The notes under the pieces were generated by a model. That model made no database searches. It worked only from the letters and a program-made list of their open reading frames with translations, and was not told where the DNA came from. The translations under genes were made by a program, and so were the position numbers. From the NCBI RefSeq assembly GCF_029714365.1, contig NZ_CP121660.1, positions 310,001 through 374,000 of the forward strand: 64,000 nt of DNA, read 5' to 3'. The DNA comes from Sinorhizobium terangae. Lineage in GTDB: Bacteria > Pseudomonadota > Alphaproteobacteria > Rhizobiales > Rhizobiaceae. The stretch's first letter is position 1, and every line of letters starts with the position of its first letter. Shown piece by piece: positions 24,443 to 32,329 of this stretch.

Positions 24443-24522
24443 TCGGAGTCTTGCGACGCGCTTTAGGTCATTGCTTTTATGCATGTCGTCGTCCCAAAAC
24501 CGCTACACAGGGCGACATGCAT
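24443..24522. repeat. Inverted intergenic element, right copy
   Basis: ATGCATGTCG (24479-24488) through GGCGACATGCAT (24511-24522) is the reverse-oriented relative of the element at 22351. The similarity extends leftward over a GCGACGCGCTTTAGGTC stretch. Its end touches the stop codon of the small lipoprotein. Confidence 0.65.
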
Positions 24523-24686
24523 CAGTATGGGATTCGAATGCTACCCGTCTCGCTCGCGGCGAATTCAGGCTCAGGATAGGCGCCCTGCCATTGCGCATAG
24601 GTCGTGTTGATGTCACCTGTGCCGGTGCTTGCGCATCCTGAAAGCGCCAGGAGTGCCAACGCTGCAATCAGAAATTTAAGAGGCAT
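24522..24686 (-). CDS. Small lipoprotein (54 aa)
   Basis: This gene encodes a 54-residue precursor with a lipoprotein signal: MPLKFLIAALALLALSGCAS, lipobox LSGC with the lipidated Cys at residue 18. The mature part is only 37 residues (…GDINTTYAQWQGAYPEP…). A GGGAGA ribosome-binding site lies 5-6 bp upstream of the ATG. Signal and ribosome-binding site make it convincing despite its size. It would be attached to the inner or outer membrane; function unknown. Confidence 0.75.
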   Translation of the reverse strand: MPLKFLIAALALLALSGCASTGTGDINTTYAQWQGAYPEPEFAASETGSIRIPY

Positions 24687-25039
24687 GGTATTCTCCCTTC
24701 ACCGGAGATTGCCCAGGCCTCAAGGGCCAGCTCTAAATGTTCCCTCAAATCATCTTCGATGGCAAGCGGTCCTGCGCGCGCGCAAGCAGTCTTACTGTTT
24801 GTTTTTTCAGCTTTTCCGAGCGGCGGGGCGGTAACGGCGATATGACGATCCGTGAAGGGGCCGGCGACGGCGCGCGGGGACGTGAAGGGGTTACTCTCCG
24901 CAACATCGGTGGAGCTGGTTCCTTTGCGCGGCAAGCAGGTGGGCGCGCGCACCATTGACAATTGCGCGACGCGGGGCGAGCCTCCGCACGTGGTGAGGAA
25001 GATCGCCGAGGTGCCCTTGCTGAAGCGGAGGGACGCGAA
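24687..25039. other. Intergenic region with a possible coupled short ORF
   Basis: About 353 bp between the divergent lipoprotein and FAD-protein genes. A 63-codon frame from GTG 24852 to TGA 25043 overlaps the ATG at 25040 (ATGA), which would allow translational coupling, but there is no clear ribosome-binding site and no recognised family. I do not call it as a gene. Confidence 0.4.
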
Positions 25040-26512
25040 ATGAATTTCGTGAGCGGGGGGCGCCCCACGGTCGTTATCGTTGGCGGCGGTTTTACCGGGG
25101 CGGTCGTCGCCGCAACTCTCGCACGCAACAAGAGCATGGAAGGGTGGCAGATCGCCGTCTTCGAGCCGCGCGAGCGCCTCGGCTGTGGCCTTGCTTATGA
25201 CACCGACGATCCGGCGCACCGGGTCAATGTGCCGGCCGGGCGTATGAGCCTCGATCCGGACGACGCCGACGAATTCGTCCGCTGGATGGAGCTTCGGGGC
25301 GAGCCGTGCGACGACCGAGAGGCACGGGCGCCGGACGGCCATCTCTATCCGCGCCGCGGCCTCTTTGGCCGCTATGTCGCCGATGCCGTGACGCCGCACC
25401 TCGGCAACGGCCGCATCGTCCACCACCGGCAGCGGGTGATCAGCGCGGAAAGGCGTGACGGAGATTGGGAAATCCGGGGTGACGCCGGCACGATGGTTCG
25501 CGCCGACATACTGGTGATCGCAACCACCCATCCGGCCCCAGCGGCGCCGGCTGGCATCGACGCCACGTTGCGGGGGCACCCGCGCTATGTACCGGATACC
25601 ACCGTCCCGGCGGCTCTCGCTGCCATCCGCCCCGACGACCACGTCCTGATCATAGGCACAGGCCTCACCGCGGCGGACGTCATCGCTTCCTTGCGCACGA
25701 CCGGGCGGACGGGGCCGATCACCGCCTATTCCCGGCGCGGCCTCCGCTCGCGCGGGCACCCGGCCCAAGCCCAGGACCCCTACGGAGACTTTACGGCGGC
25801 GCCGTCGCGAACGGCGACGGAACTTCTCGTGCGCGTGCGGCGGGCGGTCGCCGACGCCGAAGCGGACGGCTTTTCCTGGCATGCGGTCTTCGATGCGCTT
25901 CGCAGCCAAGGAGGGGAGATCTGGCGCAGCCTGCCAGCCACGGAACGGCGCCGGCTGATCCGCCATCTGCGCCCCTTCTGGGACGTTCACCGCTTTCGCA
26001 TCGCACCGCAGATCGATGCCATCGTCAGGGCCGGACTGCAGTCCGGCGACATCCGCATTCTGGCGGGCCGAATCGATCGGCTCGAGAGAAACGGCGACGA
26101 GATCGCCGTGGCGTTCCGGCGGCGCTACGGTGCCGGGATCGAGCGCTGGGCTGTCGATGCGGTGGTGATCACCACGGGGCCGGCACACAAATCCATCTTG
26201 AAAAGCCAGCCTTTCCTCGAAACGCTTTCGGCCGATGGCTACCTGCAGCCGGATGCCGTCGGGCTCGGCCTTGCCTGCAGCGAGACAAGCCGCGCGCTCG
26301 ACAGTGAGGGCCGGGAGACGGAGACGCTATTCATCGCCGGACCGCTCGCTCGCGGAACTTTCGGGGAGCTAATGGGGCTGCCGCAGGTCAACGATCACGC
26401 CATTTTCGTGGCGGAGCAGGTGGCCGCGCTCGCCGGCGGGCGAGGAGCGGCGAAAGCCGCCCAATCGCGAGACGGCGGATCGGAGGAGTTGCGGTCTGCA
26501 TCGATAAGCTAA
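25040..26512 (+). CDS. FAD/NAD(P)-binding oxidoreductase, COG4529-like
   Basis: The 490-residue protein starts with a FAD-binding motif (VVIVGGGFTGAVVAATLARN, about residues 11-30), has a second nucleotide motif (VLIIGTGLTAADV, about 203-215) and a C-terminal FIAGPLARGTFGE region. It is a paralogue in architecture of the protein at 10189. The ATG is chosen because GGAGGGA precedes it; upstream in-frame codons lack such a site. The family is uncharacterised. It is convergent with the following gene, with 9 bp between stops. Confidence 0.85.
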   Translation: MNFVSGGRPTVVIVGGGFTGAVVAATLARNKSMEGWQIAVFEPRERLGCGLAYDTDDPAHRVNVPAGRMSLDPDDADEFVRWMELRGEPCDDREARAPDGHLYPRRGLFGRYVADAVTPHLGNGRIVHHRQRVISAERRDGDWEIRGDAGTMVRADILVIATTHPAPAAPAGIDATLRGHPRYVPDTTVPAALAAIRPDDHVLIIGTGLTAADVIASLRTTGRTGPITAYSRRGLRSRGHPAQAQDPYGDFTAAPSRTATELLVRVRRAVADAEADGFSWHAVFDALRSQGGEIWRSLPATERRRLIRHLRPFWDVHRFRIAPQIDAIVRAGLQSGDIRILAGRIDRLERNGDEIAVAFRRRYGAGIERWAVDAVVITTGPAHKSILKSQPFLETLSADGYLQPDAVGLGLACSETSRALDSEGRETETLFIAGPLARGTFGELMGLPQVNDHAIFVAEQVAALAGGRGAAKAAQSRDGGSEELRSASIS

Positions 26513-26521
26513 AGCCGGATG

Positions 26522-27466
26522 TCAGCGTTCGCCGCTCAGCTGCTCGATGCAGAAGCGCAGCGTCGCCGCCGAGGTGGCGACGGCCCTGTCGGCGTCGAGG
26601 GCATAGTCCTCGTTCTCGATGCTGATCACATCGTCATAGCCGACCTCCCTCAGAGCCGTGAGGATCTCCAGCCAGCCCCGGACCGGCGTGCCGTGCCCGA
26701 GCGAGACGAAATTCCATGATCGTCCGCGGACCGGCAGTACATGCTTCGGGTCGAGCAGACCGTCGATACGCGCCCTCGGCTCGATGCGCGTATCCTTGCC
26801 GTGGACATGGTAGATGCAGTCGCCGAGCGCGCGGATCGCCGAAACCGGATCGCCGCCCATCCAGATCAGGTGGCTCGGATCGAAATTGACGCCGACGGTT
26901 GGGCCGACGGCGTCGCGCAAGCGGAAGAAGCTCTCGACATTGTAGACGGCCTGCCGGCCATGCTGCTCGACGCAGAGGCGGAGTCCCTTCTTCTCTGCCG
27001 CGGCTGCATAGTCCTCCCAGAAGGGGATGACGCGCTCGCACCACTGCCATTCGAGCATCGCCATCGCTTCCGGCGGCCAGGAGGAGGTGATCCAGTTCGG
27101 GAAGGCATCGCCCGGACCGCCGGCCGGCAGACCGGACATCATAACGATGCGCCGGACGCCGAGCAGCACCGCGAGTTCCAGCGTGTCATGGGCGAGATCT
27201 GTGTCTTTTGCCCCGCTCTCGCCCGGATGCAGCGGGTTTCCGGAGCAGTTGAGCGCGGAGATTTCGAGATTGCGGTCACGCAGCATGCCGAGAAGCCGAT
27301 CACGCGCCGCGCCGCTCGCAAGCAATTCGGCAAAGTCGAGATGCGGTGCGCTCGACCAGCCGCCGAGGCCGAATTCGACGCAAGCGAACCCGAGTTCGGC
27401 GGCGCGGTCCAGGCATGCTTCCAGCGAGAGCGCCGCGAAGCCGTCGGTGTTCAGGCCGATCTTCAT
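26522..27466 (-). CDS. Sugar phosphate isomerase/epimerase (IolE/AP-endonuclease 2 family)
   Basis: The 314-residue TIM barrel begins MKIGLNTDGFAALSLEACLD and shows metal-binding positions of the family: Glu in LCVEQHG (about residues 158-164), His in FDPSHLIWMGGD, His in YHVHGKD and Glu in ISIENED. Members isomerise or epimerise sugars or inositol derivatives. GGGAGGA lies upstream of the ATG. It is preceded 29 bp upstream by a Gfo/Idh/MocA dehydrogenase on the same strand, so the two likely share a polyol or sugar pathway; no kinase or transporter is adjacent. Confidence 0.87.
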   Translation of the reverse strand: MKIGLNTDGFAALSLEACLDRAAELGFACVEFGLGGWSSAPHLDFAELLASGAARDRLLGMLRDRNLEISALNCSGNPLHPGESGAKDTDLAHDTLELAVLLGVRRIVMMSGLPAGGPGDAFPNWITSSWPPEAMAMLEWQWCERVIPFWEDYAAAAEKKGLRLCVEQHGRQAVYNVESFFRLRDAVGPTVGVNFDPSHLIWMGGDPVSAIRALGDCIYHVHGKDTRIEPRARIDGLLDPKHVLPVRGRSWNFVSLGHGTPVRGWLEILTALREVGYDDVISIENEDYALDADRAVATSAATLRFCIEQLSGER

Positions 27467-27495
27467 CCGTTCCTCCCGATCGGCGCGATGGCCGT

Positions 27496-28668
27496 TCAAT
27501 CGGCGTGCGAAACCCTCACCGGCGCACCGGTATCCGCAGCCAATTGGATCGCGTCGAGAATCTGTGCGGCGCGCAGGCCGTCGAGCGTCGATCCGTTCTG
27601 CATGGGATGGTTGTCGGCGATGGATTCGAGAAATTCGTGGATCATGAATCCGAACACTTCCGCGTAGCCGATCGCCACGCCGTCGTGAGGAACGGGGAGC
27701 AGTTCGGCATAGGGGAGGGCCGGGTTGTTCGTCACCAGCGCAAAGGGCGATTGTCCGCTGCCGTCGAAACGCGCGATTTCATAGTGCGCCGGCAGGCGCG
27801 AATTGTAGCGTAGTGCACCCTTCGTCCCGGTGATCGAGAAGGAAAGCGTATTGCCCATGCCAACCGCCACCCGGCTCGCCAGAAACATGCCCTGGCAGCC
27901 GTTTTCGAAGCGAAGCAGGGCGGACATGACATCGTCGTTGTCGACCGGCCTCTTTTCGGTACTGAGCGCAACCTTGTCGTGGCCGATGCCGGCGGCGGCC
28001 GGCAGGAAACGCTCCCTGATCGAAACCGTGGCGATCGCGCCGGCGACCTCGGAGACCTCCCCGCAGAGAAAGCGGACGATGTCGATGGCATGGGTGCCGA
28101 TATCGAGCAATGCACCGGCGCCGGCGCGGCTACGCTCGTACCGCCAGCTGTGTGGCAGGTTGGGATCGGCGGCATATTCGCTTTCGTACTGGACCAGTAG
28201 ATTGACGAGGTCGCCGATCTCTCCCGCCGCGATGATGTCGCGTATCGCCGCAACGGCCGGAATGCGCCGGTAGTTGAAGACGGTTGCGGAGACGACCGGC
28301 GATGCCGTCGCGGCGCGATGGATACGCAGCGCCTCCTCGGCATTGAGGGCGAGCGGCTTTTCGCAGAGAACGTGCTTTCCGGCGGCGATCGCCGCCAGCG
28401 TCACCTCCGCATGGAGCGCGTTCGGCAGGCAGACACTGACGATGCCGATTTCGGGATCGGCGAGAACCGCGTTGAGATCTGTTTCCGTCCTTTCGAACCC
28501 CCAGGTCGCGGCGAGGCGGCCCGCGAGCGCGTCGTTGCCGTCGCAGGCCGTTGCAAGACGAAGACCTGGAATGCGCTTTTCGAAGCGCGGTAGGTTCGTT
28601 CGGTAGCCGAAGGCGTGCGCGGCGCCGATCATGCCGGCACCGATGACGGCGATAGCGTTCCCCTTCAT
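27496..28668 (-). CDS. Gfo/Idh/MocA-family dehydrogenase
   Basis: The 390-residue protein has the N-terminal NAD(P)-binding motif (AVIGAGMIGAAHAFGY, about residues 6-21), the conserved EKPLALN (about 103-109) with catalytic Lys, and a C-terminal alpha/beta substrate domain including DIGTHAIDIVRFL. It would oxidise a sugar or cyclitol hydroxyl. The start is the ATG after GGGAGGAG; the open frame upstream of it has no family similarity. It is the first gene of a two-gene unit with the isomerase at 26522. Confidence 0.9.
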   Translation of the reverse strand: MKGNAIAVIGAGMIGAAHAFGYRTNLPRFEKRIPGLRLATACDGNDALAGRLAATWGFERTETDLNAVLADPEIGIVSVCLPNALHAEVTLAAIAAGKHVLCEKPLALNAEEALRIHRAATASPVVSATVFNYRRIPAVAAIRDIIAAGEIGDLVNLLVQYESEYAADPNLPHSWRYERSRAGAGALLDIGTHAIDIVRFLCGEVSEVAGAIATVSIRERFLPAAAGIGHDKVALSTEKRPVDNDDVMSALLRFENGCQGMFLASRVAVGMGNTLSFSITGTKGALRYNSRLPAHYEIARFDGSGQSPFALVTNNPALPYAELLPVPHDGVAIGYAEVFGFMIHEFLESIADNHPMQNGSTLDGLRAAQILDAIQLAADTGAPVRVSHAD

Positions 28669-29024
28669 GTTCTCCTCCCGGGAAGAGGTGCAGCAGAACC
28701 GCGCAATCAGCGTATGGGAGCACCCCGGCAACGTCAATCGAGCCGCCGTGATACGTCGCCTGCGTCGATGAGGCCGCCGATCCGCTTGCCGAGTTGCTCG
28801 ATGTCGTCGCGCGCACCCATCAGATTTCGGCGGTGCTCGGAAAGGGCGATCAGGTACCTGCTTCGCCGCCGCTCTGAGCGGCGGCACGGGCCGAATTCGT
28901 CCGCGCGACTTCCACGGCAGGTTGCGGGAGCCTTACCCTTTCGGCAGTTCTGGCCTATATTGGAATGGATCTATTGGGCGCAAAATCATCGCGATCCAAA
29001 GAAACTCTGAGGTTGTGGCGGCGA
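28669..29024. other. Divergent intergenic region
   Basis: About 356 bp. The minus-strand frame ending at 28734 reads as protein-like text (…LIALSEHRRNLMGARDD…) but has no credible start, so it may be a gene remnant. The promoter of nfeD is probably in 28930-28990, which is relatively AT-rich (GGCCTATATTGGAATGG). Confidence 0.35.
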
Positions 29025-30392
29025 ATGTCCCGAATCCTCATCCTGCTCTTGGCATTGATATCGGCGTTCGCGTCTCCTGCCCCGTCCGCTTCCGCAGCCG
29101 AGCGTCGGGCTATGGTCCTGCATGTGAACGGCGCGATCAGTCCGGCGACCGCGGAATATGTGACACGTGGCCTTGAGCGGGCCGAAGCGCGTGGTGTCTC
29201 CCTCGTCATCTTGCAGATGGACACGCCCGGCGGCCTCGACACGTCGATGCGTGACATCATCCGCGCCATCCTCGATTCCTCCGTACCGGTCGCAAGTTTC
29301 GTGGCGCCGAGCGGGGCGAGGGCGGCGAGCGCCGGTACCTATATCCTCTATGCGAGCCACGTCGCGGCGATGGCGCCCGGCACGAATCTCGGCGCCGCGA
29401 CACCGATCGCCATCGGCGGTGGGTTGTTCGGCGGCGACGACGAGGGCGACAAGGGTGGTTCCGGCGAGGCTGACAAGCCAAGTGGCGCGAAGCAACCGGC
29501 CAATGCCGGCGAAGCGAAGATGATCAACGATGCGGTCGCCTATATCCGTGGTCTTGCCGAACTGCGCAATCGCAACGCCGACTGGGCGGAGCGCGCCGTG
29601 CGCGAGGCGGCGAGCCTTTCGTCGACCGCGGCCGTCCGCGAAAAGGTCGTCGATTTCATCGCCGTCAGCATCGAGGATCTGTTGAAGCAGGCCCATGGCC
29701 GCACGGTCCGTGTCGGCCAGGCCGATCTCCGCCTCGATACTGCGGGGCTCGCGGTCGAGGACGTTCTGCCCGACTGGCGGACCCGCCTCCTGTCTGTGAT
29801 CACCGATCCGAATGTCGCGCTGCTCCTGATGATCGTCGGCATCTATGGGCTGATCTTCGAGTTTCTGACGCCGGGAACGGTTTTGCCCGGCACAATCGGC
29901 GGCATCAGCCTCCTGCTCGGGCTCTACGCGCTCGCCGTCCTGCCGGTGAGCTACGCCGGCATCGGGCTGATCATCCTCGGCGTGGGGCTGCTGATTGCTG
30001 AGGCGCATGCGCCGTCGTTCGGGGCGCTTGGACTCGGCGGTGGGGTCGCGCTTGTTCTCGGCGCAGCAATCCTTTTCGACACGGACGTCCCGGGCCTGCA
30101 GGTCTCCTGGCCTGTGCTCGGCGGTGTCGCCATCGCAAGCCTTGCCTTCAGCGCTCTCGTCGCCCGGCTCGCCTTCATCTCGCGCCGGCACAAGGTCGTC
30201 ACCGGTGGGGAGCAGATGATCGGCATGTCAGGCACAGTCGACAGTTGGACGGACGGCACAGGCTACGTCATTGCCCGCGGCGAACGCTGGAAAGCCGTCA
30301 GCGGCGAGCCGCTCTCCGCGGGAGAAGATGTGACGGTCATAGACCGCAACGGATTGACGCTGAAAGTCGCGCGCAGTGAATCGCAAAGCTGA
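29025..30392 (+). CDS. NfeD-family membrane serine protease
   Basis: The 455-residue protein has a signal peptide (ILILLLALISAFASPAPSAS), a ClpP-like protease domain with the nucleophile Ser in SGARAASAGTYI (about residue 103) and a Lys-containing helix further on, then several membrane spans (about 265-380) and a C-terminal soluble NfeD/OB-fold domain. This long form of NfeD cleaves membrane-associated proteins such as its partner stomatin. The slipin gene follows 21 bp downstream, the classic pair. An ATG at 28965 is a possible longer start; the one at 29025 gives a proper signal peptide. Confidence 0.9.
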   Translation: MSRILILLLALISAFASPAPSASAAERRAMVLHVNGAISPATAEYVTRGLERAEARGVSLVILQMDTPGGLDTSMRDIIRAILDSSVPVASFVAPSGARAASAGTYILYASHVAAMAPGTNLGAATPIAIGGGLFGGDDEGDKGGSGEADKPSGAKQPANAGEAKMINDAVAYIRGLAELRNRNADWAERAVREAASLSSTAAVREKVVDFIAVSIEDLLKQAHGRTVRVGQADLRLDTAGLAVEDVLPDWRTRLLSVITDPNVALLLMIVGIYGLIFEFLTPGTVLPGTIGGISLLLGLYALAVLPVSYAGIGLIILGVGLLIAEAHAPSFGALGLGGGVALVLGAAILFDTDVPGLQVSWPVLGGVAIASLAFSALVARLAFISRRHKVVTGGEQMIGMSGTVDSWTDGTGYVIARGERWKAVSGEPLSAGEDVTVIDRNGLTLKVARSESQS

Positions 30393-30413
30393 CTGCCTCG
30401 ACAGGAGAAGGTC

Positions 30414-31178
30414 ATGGACATAGTCGGAAGTCTCGCCCCCTTCATCGCGGCGCTGGTGGTGCTGCTCATCATCATCGCCTACGCGATCAGGATCCTGCGC
30501 GAATATGAACGCGGCGTCGTCTTCACACTGGGCCGGTTTACCGGCGTCAAGGGACCGGGGCTGATCCTGCTCGTACCCTATGTCCAGCAGATGGTGCGGG
30601 TCGATCTCAGGACGCGCGTGCTCGATGTTCCGAGCCAGGACGTCATTTCCCACGACAACGTTTCGGTCCGCGTCAGCGCGGTTATCTATTTCCGGGTGAT
30701 CGACGCCGAAAAATCGACGATCCAGGTCGAGGACTTCATGGCGGCGACAAGCCAGCTCGCCCAGACGACCTTACGCTCCGTGCTCGGCAAGCACGACCTC
30801 GACGAGATGCTCGCCGAGCGCGACAGGCTCAACGACGACATCCAGAAGATCCTGGACGTCCAGACGGATGCCTGGGGCATCAAGGTCGCCACAGTCGAAA
30901 TCAAGCATGTCGACATTAATGAATCGATGATCCGGGCAATCGCGCGCCAGGCGGAGGCCGAGCGCGAACGGCGGGCGAAGGTGATCAACGCCGAGGGCGA
31001 GCAGCAGGCGGCGGCAAAATTGCTCGAAGCGGCGGAAATTCTCGCCCGGCAGCCGCAGGCCATGCAATTGCGTTATCTCAGCACGCTGAACGTGATCGCC
31101 GCTGAGAAGAGCTCGACGATCATCTTTCCGTTCCCGATGGATTTGGCCAATATCCTCGCGACCAAGGCGGGCGGTTAG
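30414..31178 (+). CDS. Slipin (SPFH/band 7, stomatin-like protein)
   Basis: The 254-residue protein has a single N-terminal membrane helix ([16 protein letters not shown], about residues 8-23), the band-7 domain ([22 protein letters not shown]…) and an Ala/Glu-rich coiled-coil (about 175-210) before a conserved hydrophobic tail ([10 protein letters not shown]). Slipins form membrane microdomain oligomers and are substrates or partners of NfeD. The gene lies immediately after nfeD in the same operon. Confidence 0.93.
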   Translation: MDIVGSLAPFIAALVVLLIIIAYAIRILREYERGVVFTLGRFTGVKGPGLILLVPYVQQMVRVDLRTRVLDVPSQDVISHDNVSVRVSAVIYFRVIDAEKSTIQVEDFMAATSQLAQTTLRSVLGKHDLDEMLAERDRLNDDIQKILDVQTDAWGIKVATVEIKHVDINESMIRAIARQAEAERERRAKVINAEGEQQAAAKLLEAAEILARQPQAMQLRYLSTLNVIAAEKSSTIIFPFPMDLANILATKAGG

Positions 31179-31190
31179 AGCATTTTGCAG

Positions 31191-31208
31191 TCAGGTGGAA
31201 TCACCTGA
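31191..31208. repeat. Short palindromic intergenic repeat
   Basis: TCAGGTGGAATCACCTGA is a 7-bp-arm palindrome with a 4-bp centre directly after the slipin gene and before the IS element. Its surroundings (GCATTTTGCAG…GTCGCACAAATGC) look like an intergenic repeat; it may serve as a transcript end. Confidence 0.45.
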
Positions 31209-31293
31209 CGTCGCACAAATGCGCCAAAAAACGAACAGATAGAGCGGCGGCGCGAACGCACGTAAGTGCATCCCGCTCTAGAGTCTGTCAGAC

Positions 31294-31953
31294 CTACGTT
31301 GAAACGTATCCTGCATGCCTGAGATAGGCGGCGCATTCGTGCGGGCTGAACGCCTTGAGAACTTCGCCGACGCGCCGCCATGTCGCCTCGACGCTACGCT
31401 CGTCGGCCTTGCGCAGCAGGGTCTTGAGTTTGGCGAACATCATCTCGATCGGATTGAGGTCGGGGCTGTAGGGCGGCAGGAAGAACAGATGGGCGCCGGC
31501 GTCGCGGATGGCGCTGCGCGCCGGCTTGCCCTTGTGGCTGCCGAGATTGTCGAGGATGACGATATCCCCGGGGTTGAGGGTTGGCGCCAGGCATTGCTCG
31601 ACCCAGGCGGTGAAGGCAATGCCGTTGATCGGGCCGTCGAGCACGAAGGGTGCGACGATGCGGTCGTGACGCAGCCCGGCGAGGAAGGTCAGCGTCTTCC
31701 AATGGCCATGCGGTATTCTGGCGATCAGCGGCTGGCCGCGCTGACACCAGCCGCGGCTGCGCGTCATGTTGGTTTTGACCCAGGTTTCGTCAACGAACAC
31801 CAGGCGGCGCGGATCAAGTCGATGTTGATGGGTCTTCCAGCGGCTTCGGAAGCGCGCCACCTTCGGCCTGTCCTGCTCGCTGGCGATCAGCGTTTTTTTT
31901 AAATGTCTTGCCTTCGCGGCGCAGGAACCGCCAAACGGTGTCATGCGAGACAT
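31294..31953 (-). CDS. IS630 transposase, catalytic part (second frame)
   Basis: The frame encodes the DDE catalytic domain: first Asp in FVDETW, second Asp in VILDNLGSHKG, final Glu in NPIEMMFAKLK. The spacing and surrounding LPPYSPDLNPIE are typical of IS630. It begins in another frame than the HTH-containing first part; the two meet at a run of eight A (minus strand, 31893-31900). Skipping one A, or a seven-A transcript, would join them into one protein of about 315 residues. It is either expressed by slippage or a frameshifted pseudogene. Confidence 0.8.
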   Translation of the reverse strand: MSRMTPFGGSCAAKARHLKKTLIASEQDRPKVARFRSRWKTHQHRLDPRRLVFVDETWVKTNMTRSRGWCQRGQPLIARIPHGHWKTLTFLAGLRHDRIVAPFVLDGPINGIAFTAWVEQCLAPTLNPGDIVILDNLGSHKGKPARSAIRDAGAHLFFLPPYSPDLNPIEMMFAKLKTLLRKADERSVEATWRRVGEVLKAFSPHECAAYLRHAGYVST

Positions 31954-32242
31954 CGATCCCGGCCGCCTTCAGATCGGCGGCAAGCGCCCGCACCGTCCAA
32001 TCGGTTTTGGCCGCCAGTCGGCGGTGAACCTCATCGGCCGCCGCGCCCCGCAGCATGGGTTTGACATGGCCCCCCATCTTGGCCGGCGCCAAACCGCGGC
32101 CGGACCGGTCGAGCTGGCCGATCCGCACCGCCGTCGCCGCCGATATCCCAAAGCGCAAGGCGGCCGCCCGCACGGTCATGCCTCCGGCCAAAGCGGCGGC
32201 GACGCGCTGGCGTAAATCAAAAGAAAGAGGTCGCGCCATCAT
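31814..32242 (-). CDS. IS630 transposase, DNA-binding part (first frame)
   Basis: The 142-residue frame starts with MMARPLSFDLRQRV and carries the helix-turn-helix (MTVRAAALRFGISAATAVRI) and the second HTH with WTVRALAADLKAAGIDVSHD of IS630 transposases. A GAGGAGG ribosome-binding site precedes the ATG. The family-like sequence stops shortly after the A-run (REGKTFKK), after which the in-frame residues lose similarity and the catalytic frame takes over. Confidence 0.78.
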   Translation of the reverse strand: MMARPLSFDLRQRVAAALAGGMTVRAAALRFGISAATAVRIGQLDRSGRGLAPAKMGGHVKPMLRGAAADEVHRRLAAKTDWTVRALAADLKAAGIDVSHDTVWRFLRREGKTFKKNADRQRAGQAEGGALPKPLEDPSTST

Positions 32243-32329
32243 TGCTGGCCTCCTCACCAGCAATGATCTTGAATCACAATCCCAACAAAAAGGGAATCCT
32301 GTTTCGATTCAGCTTAACGCTGACCGACT

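Noticed and set aside
24852..25043. 63-codon frame overlapping the start of the second COG4529 gene
   Set aside because: The ATGA overlap is attractive, but the GTG start has no clear ribosome-binding site and the product resembles no family I know.
28734..28931. Minus-strand frame with protein-like text near its end
   Set aside because: No start codon gives a sensible protein before the internal ATG; at most a gene remnant.
29481..30191. Long minus-strand frame opposite nfeD (listed span 28986-30191)
   Set aside because: Antisense shadow; NfeD motifs and signal peptide are on the plus strand.
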